Assembly (NCBI RefSeq): GCF_026151205.1
Contig: NC_087078.1
Span: 1,030,175 to 1,094,174, forward strand
Reading direction: 5' to 3'
DNA: 64,000 bases
Origin: Bolinopsis microptera
Lineage: Eukaryota > Ctenophora > Tentaculata > Lobata > Bolinopsidae
Shown: piece by piece, positions 9,728 through 21,700 of the stretch
Layout: each line of letters starts with the position of its first letter
How positions within the stretch are numbered: position 1 is the stretch's first letter
The notes under the pieces: model-generated
What the model saw: the letters and a program-made list of their open reading frames with translations, nothing else
Told to the model about the DNA's origin: nothing
The model's database searches: none
Made by a program: the position numbers and the translations under genes

Positions 9728-12700
9728 GTAGTTTCTCGAATTCCTCTCCTTTAGGAATACCCATTATGTCTAACTGAAATTTGTAGCGAAATTAAATCAC
9801 AATGGTCAACCGATCATGTTACACACTTATCTGATTTACTATACTGATGAAACCCAGAATTAAAACAAAAGAAATAACGAAAGCACTAAAGCGTTTTCGA
9901 AGAAAAAGTATTGAACCATTGATTCACGTGCAATTATAATAGTATAAAGCAAGCACGTGCTATTTCTTCCAAATCTCACCTTGGCCCCTAGTTCGGTAAC
10001 ATCAAGTTTCAACTGCGCTCTAATCTTATCTTCGTCAGTACAGGAGTTAGTCGTGCTCGTGGTCTGGGCTGCTGACTTCCGACCTCGTTTCAACATGGCC
10101 AAACTGTCTTCTGTCTTGCGGAGGGAGATAAGGATCTCAGCCACTGTCTCACTATATCTGGGGAGATGGGGTTATCTTTTAACTGTCATTAATCGTTAGA
10201 TATATTATCAGGAGAGGGGAGGGGTGGTGCCTCATACGTCGTCATGGTAACAAGTCACGTGATCATAACTAACCTGGTAACAAGTTGGTGAGCTGTTTTG
10301 GAGCACCACTCTTGTCTGACTATGTCAGGTAGCACAGAGTTGTACATATCCGTCTCTATCGGTCCTATCAACTGGGACACGTATCCTAGTGGCTCTGTCG
10401 GCATCTGGATGGAGAATATTCGTAGATAAGACACGTGATAAGACACGTGATGAGACACGTGATAAGACACGTGATGATTCACGGACTCACGTGATAAACG
10501 GTAAGTGCACGTGCGAATTGGAAATGAAGTTTTAAAAGAAGGTCCCTGTGGCACTAACCTCCCTATTAGTCCGCCTGAACAATCTCGGTACAGCTTGGGT
10601 CTGTTCCAGAGCCTTCTCACAGTGCTTGATGACGTCATTGATGACGTAATCAGCCAACACCGGGATACTGTCTAGTATGTCTTTGCAGGATATCGACAAT
10701 ATCTCCGTCTGATCGAACACTGGTATTTTGTCGGATGTGAGCTTCTTCACAAAATTTGGCACCTGAGGTAATTATTGTATAATTAATTGGTATAATTGCT
10801 ACATCGCTACCGAGAGAAGCTTCAGTCAAAATATTACTGCACTATTAAAGGGAATCTCGTCGTGACAACATATTTATAAATATGTATTATATCCAGGAGG
10901 AATCTGCTTACAAACACTGCTTTACCAACCTGGTCCACAATGAGATAAGAATCGTGCACAGCTTTACAAATATCAGATACTATCAACTCTTCGGAACTGG
11001 TGGGGATCTCTGATAACCACACAGCATACCTTCGCAACAACTGAAATATCACAATATCAAGAAGGAGAACAGTCCATCCGAGACAGTTACAGAATATTGT
11101 AAAGGAGCACAGCCCTCCTTGAAATGAAGGAGCACAGCCCTCCTTGAAAACAAGGAGCACAGCCCTCCTTGAAAACAAGGAGCACAGCCCTCCTTGAAAT
11201 GAAGGAGCACAGCCCTCCTTGAAATGAAGGAGCCTGGTATTCTGAAACTACCTGAAGAGTAAGTTTGAAGAATCTGTGAGTAAGAGGTCTAAGTAGAACG
11301 TCTTCCTCCCAGCAACGGTTTATACACAGCTCCAACATGACGGATACAGGTAACGCGTATTTCACACCTAAGTGCAGTGTATTAGTGGGGGAGGGAGGAG
11401 GAGTGGGGAGGGAGGAGGAGTGGGGGAGGGAGGAGGAGTGGGGGAGGGGGGAGGAGTGGGAGAGGGAGGAGGAGTGGGGGAGGGAGGAGGAGTGGGGGAG
11501 GGAGGAGGAGTGGGGGAGGGAGGAGGAGTGGGGGAGGGGGGAGGAGTGGGGGAGGGAGGAGGAGTGGGGGAGGGAGGAGGAGTGGGGAGGGAGGAGGAGT
11601 GGGGAGGGAGGAGGAGTGGGGGAGGGAGGAGGAGTGGGGGAGGGAGGAGGAGTGGGGGAGGGGGGAGGAGTGGGGAGGGAGGAGGAGTGGGGGAGGGAGG
11701 AGGAGTGGGGGAGGGAGGAGGAGTGGGGAGGGAGGAGGAGTGGGGAGGGAGGAGGAGTGGGGAGGGAGGAGGAGTGGGGAGGGAGGAGGAGTGGGGAGGA
11801 GGAGGAGTGGGGAGGGAGGAGGAGTGGGGAGGGAGGAGGAGTGGGGAGGGAGGAGGACTGGGGAGGGAGGAGGAGTGGGGAGGGAGGAGGAGTGGGGAGG
11901 GAGGAGGAGTGGGGGAGGGAGGAGGAGTGGGGAGGGAGGAGGAGTGGGGAGGGAGGAGGAGTGGGGGAGGGAGGAGGAGTGGGGGAGGGGGGAGGAGTGG
12001 GGAGGGAGGAGGAGTGGGGGAGGGAGGAGGAGTGGGGGAGGGAGGAGGAGTGGGGAGGGAGGAGGAGTGGGGAGGGAGGAGGAGTGGGGAGGGAGGAGGA
12101 GTGGGGAGGGAGGAGGAGTGGGGAGGAGGAGGAGTGGGGAGGGAGGAGGAGTGGGGAGGGAGGAGGAGTGGGGAGGGAGGAGGAGTGGGGAGGAGGAGGA
12201 GTGGGGAGGAGGAGGAGTGGGGAGGGAGGAGGAGTGGGGAGGGAGGAGGAGTGGGGAGGGAGGAGGAGTGGGGAGGGAGGAGGAGTGGGGAGGGAGGAGG
12301 AGTGGGGAGGGAGGAGGAGTGGGGAGGGAGGAGGAGTGGGGAGGAGGAGGAGTGGGGAGGGAGGAGGAGTGGGGAGGGAGGAGGAGTGGGGAGGGAGGAG
12401 GAGTGGGAGGGAGGAGGAGTGGGGAGGGAGGAGGAGTGGGGGAGGGAGGAGGAGTGGGGAGGGAGGAGGAGTGGGGGAGGGAGGAGGAGTGGGGATGGAG
12501 GAGGAGTGGGGGAGGGAGGAGGAGTGGGGAGGGAGGAGGAGTGGGGAGGGAGGAGGAGTGGGGGAGGGAGGAGGAGTGGGGAGGGAGGAGGAGTGGGGGA
12601 GGGAGGAGGAGTGGGGAGGAGGAGGAGTGGGGAGGGAGGAGGAGTGGGGAGGAGGAGGAGTGGGGAGGGAGGAGGAGTGGGGAGGGAGGAGGAGTGGGGA

Positions 12701-15700
12701 GGGAGGAGGAGTGGGGAGGAGGAGGAGTGGGGAGGAGGAGGAGTGGGGAGGGAGGAGGAGTGGGGAGGGAGGAGGAGTGGGGGAGGGAGGAGGAGTGGGG
12801 AGGGAGGAGGAGTGGGGAGGGAGGAGGAGTGGGGAGGGAGGAGGAGTGGGGGAGGGAGGAGGAGTGGGGAGGGAGGAGGAGTGGGGAGGGAGGAGGAGTG
12901 GGGGAGGGAGGAGGAGTGGGGAGGGAGGAGGAGTGGGGAGGGAGGAGGAGTGGGGAGGGAGGAGGAGTGGGGGAGGGAGGAGGAGTGGGGAGGGAGGAGG
13001 AGTGGGGAGGGAGGAGGAGTGGGGAGGGAGGAGGAGTGGGGAGGGAGGAGGAGTGGGGGAGGGAGGAGGAGTGGGGAGGGAGGAGGAGTGGGGGAGGGAG
13101 GAGGAGTGGGGATGGAGGAGGAGTGGGGGAGGGAGGAGGAGTGGGGAGGGAGGAGGAGTGGGGAGGGAGGAGGAGTGGGGAGGGAGGAGGAGTGGGGAGG
13201 GAGGAGGAGTGGGGAGGGAGGAGGAGTGGGGAGGGAGGAGGAGTGGGGAGGGAGGAGGAGTGGGGAGGGAGGAGGAGTGGGGGAGGGAGGAGGAGTGGGG
13301 GAGGGAGGAGGAGTGGGGGAGGGAGGAGGAGTGGGGGAGGGAGGAGGAGTGGGGGAGGGAGGAGGAGTGGGGGAGGGAGGAGGAGTGGGGAGGGAGGAGG
13401 AGTGGGGAGGGAGGAGGAGTGGGGGAGGGAGGAGGAGTGGGGGAGGGAGGAGGAGTGGGGGAGGGGGGAGGAGTGGGGAGGGAGGAGGAGTGGGGGAGGG
13501 AGGAGGAGTGGGGGAGGGAGGAGGAGTGGGGAGGGAGGAGGAGTGGGGAGGGAGGAGGAGTGGGGAGGGAGGAGGAGTGGGGAGGGAGGAGGAGTGGGGA
13601 GGAGGAGGAGTGGGGAGGGAGGAGGAGTGGGGAGGGAGGAGGAGTGGGGAGGGAGGAGGACTGGGGAGGGAGGAGGAGTGGGGAGGGAGGAGGAGTGGGG
13701 AGGGAGGAGGAGTGGGGGAGGGAGGAGGAGTGGGGAGGGAGGAGGAGTGGGGAGGGAGGAGGAGTGGGGGAGGGAGGAGGAGTGGGGGAGGGGGGAGGAG
13801 TGGGGAGGGAGGAGGAGTGGGGGAGGGAGGAGGAGTGGGGGAGGGAGGAGGAGTGGGGAGGGAGGAGGAGTGGGGAGGGAGGAGGAGTGGGGAGGGAGGA
13901 GGAGTGGGGAGGGAGGAGGAGTGGGGAGGAGGAGGAGTGGGGAGGGAGGAGGAGTGGGGAGGGAGGAGGAGTGGGGAGGGAGGAGGAGTGGGGAGGAGGA
14001 GGAGTGGGGAGGAGGAGGAGTGGGGAGGGAGGAGGAGTGGGGAGGGAGGAGGAGTGGGGAGGGAGGAGGAGTGGGGAGGGAGGAGGAGTGGGGGAGGGAG
14101 GAGGAGTGGGGAGGGAGGAGGAGTGGGGAGGGAGGAGGAGTGGGGAGGGAGGAGGAGTGGGGGAGGGAGGAGGAGTGGGGAGGGAGGAGGAGTGGGGAGG
14201 GAGGAGGAGTGGGGAGGGAGGAGGAGTGGGGAGGGTACCTACCTTGGGTACCTTGGGTTCGTTTCGGGCTAGCACGCCCAGGCCAAGACATCTTGCGTCT
14301 CCACCACCGGTGTCTCCGTTATCATGTCTTGCTCACAGCCCATTCCAAGATTGAATTGCCATTTGCCCCTGTATATCCAGGGGTAGGAGGGGTGTCGGGG
14401 ACGGTATGGAGAAAGCGATCAAGTGCTGCCTTGAATTTTGGCAAGGTTGGGATAGACTTGATGTCGTGAGGCACAACGTTATACAAAGCAGAGGCCACTG
14501 AAGGGAAAGAATGGAACCTCATGGTGTTGATGCTTTTGTATTTTGATCCGCCAAGAGGACGAAGACATGTAACTCCTCTTCTTTGAGAGTGTTGGAAAGA
14601 AATGTTTACACTGTTGGGAATCTCACCGTAGTAAATTTTCCAGACAAGGATGATCATGTACCTCTCGCGGCGGCGCTGTAGGGAGTAGAGATCAAGCTGC
14701 TTCAGGCGCTCCCAGTAGCTAAGATGCTTGTATCCTGCTATTTTCGCAGTGAATGAGCGTTGGATCGACTCAATCATGATTATGTCACACTGCAGGTGAG
14801 GCGACCAGAGAGCAGAACAATACTCGGTAATAGAGCGGACGTATGTCTTGAAGAGCATCATCATCGTGTCTTTGTCTCTGGTAGAGAAAGTTCTCAGTAC
14901 CCATCCAGCTTTGCTCGCTGCCTCAGAAGACTTTCTTGTGATGTGTTGACGCCAGGAGAGATCACTGTCAACATACACACCGAGATCTTTCACGACATCA
15001 TCAGAAGATATCGATGCACCAGATGGTAAAATGTAGGGTTTCTTTAGCTCAGGGTTCTTACCATGCTGGAGAAGTTGGAACTTACTTTCGTTTAGCTCCA
15101 TGTTGTTTGCTACTGCCCATCGCACTACTGCACAGAGATCTTCCTGGAGACATTTGCAGTCGGACGGGGAGCTGATGTTTTTGTGGAGCTTGGAGTCATC
15201 AGCAAACACTTTTACTTTGCAATGTCTTACAACTAGGAACAGGTCGTTGATATACAAAATAAATAGCAGTGGGCCTAACACAGTGCCCTGTGGTACCCCA
15301 CTTAGCACCATTATGACGAGAGATTCAATACCATCGACAACGACATGTTGGGTTCTTCCACTGAGGAAGCTTTCCAGCCAGCGGTGGGCGTTGCCCTGGA
15401 TACCGTACATATGGAGCTTCTTCAATAGTATAGCGTGATCTACCTTATCGAAGGCTTTGCTGAAATCAAGATACAGAATATCAGCATTTTCGTCACCATC
15501 TAAGTCATCCATGATGTCTTGGACGTGGTGAAGAAGTTGAGTAAGACAGCTTCTTCCAGCTTGAAAGCCGTGTTGATCGTGGTTGATGATGTCTTGAGCT
15601 ACAATGTAGTCAACCAGCTTAGCGCGGACGACCCTCTCGAACATCTTTATGAGGTTGGATGTTAGAGATACCGGTCGATAGTTGGCAGCAATCGACCTTT

Positions 15701-18700
15701 TCCCCTTTTTAAAAAGGGGGATAATACTCTGGTTCTTGAATTTTGTAGCTATTTCACCAGAGCTTAGCGAAGCTTTCCAAAGCTTGGTTATCACAGGAGC
15801 TAGGACAATTCCACATTCCTTGAGGATTAGGACTGGGAACTTGTCAGGTCCGACTGCTGAGAAACGATTCATCGCTTTGATGGCGTCGAGGATATCTTGC
15901 TCATTAAAGTCGATGTCTGTGATAGAATGAGGTTGCTCAATGACCTTGGACGTCCGGACTTCGGCTAGATTTGCCTTTTTAGGGTCACTGAAAGCACTCG
16001 CATATTGATCCTGTAAGATATTACCCATAGTGGCTGGATCAGACTGGAGCTTGTCATCACTATCCAATAGGGGTCCGACAGATGCAGCAGGTATAAAACG
16101 CCTTAGGATTAGTCTTGATCTTACTAAGAGCAACAAGTTCTTCTCTGGCTCGCTGCTGTTTAATGTCCGCTTTAAGGAGCATCTCGACAGCAGCCCTCTC
16201 TTCATCCAGCTTGCGAAGCTTGACATTATTGCGAGGCGGAGGGCCACAAAATCTGTATTTAATACAGTTGATCCTGGCATTAAGGCGCTTTTTCTTTCTA
16301 AGGAGAGCCACCCTTGACCTTGGGATTTTTGAAGATGCTGCGGCTTGACGATTGTGGCTATGAGAAGGTGCGTGTTTCTTGCAGATCTGCACAAGGATCC
16401 CTTCAAACATATCCCATGCAGCATCTTGGCTAGTTGAAGGGCTGGTTACTGTCGACCAGTCTACAGTAGTGAGTTCCTTGTTGATCAAGGCCCAGTCAGC
16501 AGCATTGAAGTTGATGTCATCAAGTGCTGTGGCAGGACTGTACTCTTTCCTTGCTGGTTGCTCAAGTAGGAACTGCGGGTGGAGGAGAGTACAGGTCACT
16601 ATGTCGTGGTCTGATTTCTCCGTCTTTGACACTGATAAACCGTGGATTAAGTCGGAGTTGTTGGATAGGATCAGGTCAAGGATGTTTTGGTCCTTCCTAG
16701 TGGGTTCATCGACTAGCTGCTCTAGGAAGTTTGAAGATATGAACTCCATAAAGGCTAGTCCCGAGTTCGTGTCGGAAGCTGATTTGCTGGAGTTTGGTTT
16801 GATCGACTTACTGGACCAGTCTACAAACGGCAAATTAAAGTCGCCTGCAATGTAGAGTTCAGGAGAGCCAGGGAGGTGGTCTATAAAGTCTTGGATCACA
16901 CACAGACAGTCATCAAATTTGTCGAATGGTGCCTGTGGAGGGCGGTACACGCCAACAAGGAGAAAGTTACTGCTAGCGATGTGAACCATTGCAACTTCAC
17001 AATAGGAGTTAGAGTACACTTTTGTCGTGTCAGCAGGTATAGAGTGGTGTAGGAAGATAGCTACACCGCCTTGAGCACGTTTGTCTCGATCAGCTCTGAT
17101 GGTACTGTAGCCAGGGATACACGTCTCTGCTTCAACATGGTATGGCTTCAGATGAGTCTCAGTCAGAATAAAGAAGGGAGTGTGGAGCGGACTGGTTGCT
17201 AAATTCTCGTGGAGAGATTTCAACTTCCATTGCTGGTTCTTTATCCCAGGATTCATTCCTTGTATGTTAAGAAGAAATGTTGAGGAGATCGGGAGTATTG
17301 ATTTGAGGTCTACTTTCCCAGCAGCGGTTGGTAGAGAGCAGGCTGTTGCAGGTGCTGTGCAGGGTAGCCCTGGGGAAGATGAGGGAGGAGGAGTGGGGAG
17401 GGAGGAGGAGTGGGGAGGGAGGAGGAGTGGGGGAGGGAGGAGGAGTGGGGAGGGAGGAGGAGTGGGGAGGGAGGAGGAGTGGGGAGGGAGGAGGAGTGGG
17501 GAGGGAGGAGGAGTGGGGAGGGAGGAGGAGTGGGGGAGGGAGGAGGAGTGGGGAGGGAGGAGGAGTGGGGAGGGAGGAGGAGTGGGGAGGGAGGAGGAGT
17601 GGGGAGGGAGGAGGAGTGGGGAGGGAGGAGGAGTGGGGAGGGAGGAGGAGTGGGGGAGGGAGGAGCAGTGGGGAGGGACTGGGGAGGGAGTGGGGAGGGA
17701 GGAGGAGTGGGGAGGGAGGAGGAGTGGGGAGGGAGGAGGAGTGGGGAGGGAGGAGGAGTGGGGAGGAGTGGGGAGGAGGAGTGGGGAGGGAGGAGGAGTG
17801 GGGGAGGGAGGAGGAGTGGGGAGGAGTGGGGTTGGAGGAGTGGGGAGGGAGGAGGAGTGGGGGAGGGAGGAGGAGTGGGGAGGAGGAGTGGGGAGGGAGG
17901 AGGAGTGGGGAGGGAGGAGGAGTGGGGAGGGAGGAGGAGTGGGGAGGGACTGGGGAGGGTAAGGAGGGGGAAGGTGTTACTCAATTTTAGACATTGTGAG
18001 TTAATGTCTTGTTAACTATGTGCTATTTTAACAGTGGGTACATGACAATCACGATATTACAGTTCTGAAGCTAACCTGTCTGGGAGGTACTTGTTTCTGA
18101 CTGTCTGTCCGTGTTGAAGGTGAAGGGTGAGAGTAACTGGTGCTCAAAGGAACCCGCAATCTCTTGTAACCTGTAGAAAAGGAATTTATATAAAATTATT
18201 TTAACTTTGGCCATGTCTGAAATGTTATAAATAGAATTATCGGCTGGCAATGTCATTAAACGTACAAGTTTTAGCAATATAATAACCTGATCTGGAAGTA
18301 GATAGGAAGACTCCACTTAGAGATGAAGTTCTTGTAAGAAGGGTGTTGTCGGAGGTTAGCAACTCTCTCCTTGTACTGGCACAACTTCTCAAATCCACTT
18401 ATAAACTTCATCGTCTCCTTGTACGACTAACAAATGGGCGATTTGTGAATGTTTTTCAAGCGTCTTTTTGCAAGAGTAGGAATTTCAGTGTAAGAGTAAA
18501 TATAAACAAATGAAAGTAAAAGTGAACGTGAAAGTGAAATTACCTTCTGAAACTGTTTGGGATCCCCAGCAGCGAAAAGAGCGGGAGTATTAGTGCAAAT
18601 CTTGCTCACTATCGTAGGAAATGTGGCGTTACTCATGAAGTCAAAAGACCTGGAAAGGAAGCAGTTTGGTGATTATTATTAAACATTCGAAATTTTTTGA

Positions 18701-21700
18701 ACAAGTTTAAACAAGTTTAAACACTTTCGTATATATTTTATGATTTCAAGAATCTATCCTCTTCTGAAAGGGCCTCATTGTTAAAAACAAAATTTCTTAA
18801 CTTCACGAGACATAACCGTTAACTGTATGATTTTAATTTTCAAGCTTACATTGATAAAAAGTATCTTTAACTTCAGATAACGCAACTTACACTACGGAAA
18901 TATTCGTATTTTCAAACCTGAGTTCGTTGTCCTTTCTAGGGGATGTGAGAGATAAAACTAACGCAGTGGCAGCGGGTAAGGCATCTAGAATTTGGCAGTA
19001 CATTCCTTCCAAGCCACTCTCACTCAAATTCTTTTTACATACTATCTGAAATGACTACAGTTAAAGTTTTAATAGCACTAACGACGCACGTGATTACGTG
19101 ATAAGACTACGTGCGCGCGCGCTGTCGTGTTATGGTAAAGCATGAAATTTTATAGTTTTTACTGTAAATTGTTTTTGCGCGCTACAAAACAATGATTTCC
19201 AACAGTGACTGTCCCAAAATAGAAGCGATTCTTAAATCAAGAAAGTAGGGTAATAATTATTGTATACTAAATGTTATACCTCTTCGATTATTGGCGCAAT
19301 GATAGCATCAGCAAAAAGCTGCTCCGATTGATCTACTCTCCCTAAAGTAGTGAATATTCTCAAACACTGTGTAACTGAATTCTTGTCGTTGTTCTTTAGC
19401 CCAGATTTAAATGATTTGTGAAGACCACCTTCCAAATAGTCACTTATTCTCTTTATCCTCTGAAATAAGAATTTTACATATAATGTCTACAGAATTAGTT
19501 ATTGGCACACCACACAGTATCTTAATAAACGTGTTATTTGTGTCAGCCGCCAGAAACTTTAGAATTATCTTAGGAATGAAGAAAGTGGCTAAATCATCAG
19601 AAGAAGGCGAATGATGAAAATTAATGAATAAAAACGTTTAAATTTTAAGATACTATTAAGAATTAACGTACCGGTCTCATATTCTGGACAAAAGGTAGAT
19701 TCTCGTTTTTGTTAACATAGAACTGGAGCTGACTGTACTCACTGGCCACTCGCTCGAACAAACTCCTGATAATAGAGGTGTAGTGTGCACTGTTCCCCAC
19801 TGTTACAGAAATACAACAGTGTAAATTTACATAATTTTATATTCAAAACTTTTATTTCGAGAAATATTTTGATGAAACCGGAGCATCTCTAGTTACAAAA
19901 GAGTACATCTCTGATAACAAATACTTAGGGTGGTAAAGAAAATGAAATATATAAATAACTTATGTATAAACTATAAATGTATTTAAATACTAACTTACTC
20001 TTTTCCTTCAGTCTGATTGTCGATTAGTTGTTCTATCTTATTAGTCAACTTTTCAATATTCATCAACCCGTGCAGTATCTCCTGAATAGATGATGTTTTA
20101 GTTATTAATAACCTTACTTACGTTACTAGGTTACATGCTGGTTACAAGCTGGTTACTAGCTGGTTACTAGGTTAGTAGAACTGGTTACTAGGGTACTAGG
20201 TTAGTAGAACTGGTTACTAGGGTACTAGGTTAGTAGAACTGGTTACTAAGTTACAAGCTGGTTACTAGCTGGTTACTAGGTTACTAGAGCTGGTTACTAG
20301 GGTACTAGGTTAGTATAACTGGTTACTGTGTATAACTAGCTTGTTACTAGCTGGTTACTAGGTTACTAGCTGGTTACTATTTTACAAGCACAACTATTAT
20401 AAAGATAACATAAACACTAAACAGTTGCCCACAAGTCACTTTTTTTACAGTTCATTTTATGCACTGCATCTATAAATTACTGTACACACATTATTCTGTG
20501 TGAAGAGTTTTATATTTTAGATGCATCAACACACGTGCAACACACGTGCAACACACGTGCAACACACGTGCAACACACGTGCAACACACGTGCAACACAC
20601 GTGTAACACACGTGCAACACACGTGCAACACACGTGTAACACACGTGTAACACACGTGCAACACACGTGTAACACACGTGCAACACACGTGCAACACACG
20701 TGCAACACACGTGCAACACACGTGCAACACACGTGCAACACACGTGCAACACACGTGCAACACACGTGCAACACACGTGTAACACACGTGTAACACACGT
20801 GCAACACACGTGCAACACACGTGCAACACACGTGCAACACACGTGCAACACACGTGCAACACACGTGCAACACAAGTGCAACACATGTGCAACACACGTG
20901 CAACACACGTGCAACACACGTGTAACACACGTGTTTTTTTTATTGAAATCTTTCAATTATTATCATCAGAATTTATTACAATATCAATGTTGTATAGAAT
21001 TTCTAAAAATGGACTAGAGAAACCAAAAAATGCCTTGACAAGTGTACAGCGATGATAACAATCAGGGGACACCAATACACCCAAATAACCAAACAAAAGG
21101 CCTCGAGAGACCTGATGAAAAGTCGAGCAATTACATTGGGCCCCAAGTGCAGAAGGAGAAAAATGGGCAAATAATATGAGCTGTGAACTTAGGAGGCATT
21201 TCTAGGTTTTTAAGAATAATTGCCACAACCCAAAAATTCTCAATTACGATTGGCTGATTTGTAATATTTCCAATGGAATGAAGTTTTAACGATAAAATTT
21301 AAATAATTGAATATAAAAGACTAAATCAAAATTGTATCCGAATGAAGCAAAAATGCGTGATGAGTACCTCAAAAAAAAATTAAAACAAAAATAATAGAGA
21401 AATACACTACCCGTAGTCTGGAGAAAAAGAATTGTCAGGATCTGAACTAGGGTCAATATCTACAGATGCAGTACAAACATGTTCCTTCCAGATGTGTTTA
21501 ATAAGTTCTGTTTTAAACACACCTGGTCTGATAATCTCTCGAAGGGAAAGAGGAAGTCGGTTCCAAGTGAGATGAGCTCGATAAAAGTAAGATTTAGATA
21601 TAGCTGAGCCAGGTGGGATTGAAGATATTACTGATAAGTGATCAAGATGTGAGCTTCTCAGTCGGCTTGACCCGGAGAAGAAAGTAAGGTACTGAGGCAG

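Larger units (their letters stand above)
14236..17380 (-). mobile_element. CR1/Jockey-like LINE inserted in the array
   Basis: A non-LTR retrotransposon with an APE-type endonuclease and a reverse transcriptase, in the same orientation as COG2. The 3' end (low coordinates) is a short CCAAGGTA-type tandem tail (TACCTTGGGTACCTTGGG on plus), as in CR1-like LINEs that end in short repeats rather than poly(A). The 5' end runs into array DNA at about 17380, with an open frame upstream of the endonuclease that could be the tail of ORF1. It splits one array into 11384-14235 and 17381-17970, so it is younger than the array. Target duplications cannot be told apart from the repeat. Confidence 0.9.

Noticed and set aside
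11087-14469. Six ORFs of about 950-1060 codons on both strands (EEEWGG and PPSPLLLP repeats)
   Set aside because: All come from one stop-free tandem repeat, overlap in every frame and have no start context. The array lies inside a COG2 intron.
14322-14469. Plus-strand ORF tail as host coding sequence
   Set aside because: It is the antisense of the LINE 3' end joined to the array.
19672-19799. COG2 exon 5 starting at the first AG (19800)
   Set aside because: That start gives a frame that hits a stop; only the AG ending at 19790 keeps the conserved SLFERVASEYSQLQF frame.
20491-21055. Overlapping ORFs with VLHVCC / THVQHTCN repeats
   Set aside because: An 11-bp repeat is open in all frames; no gene signals.
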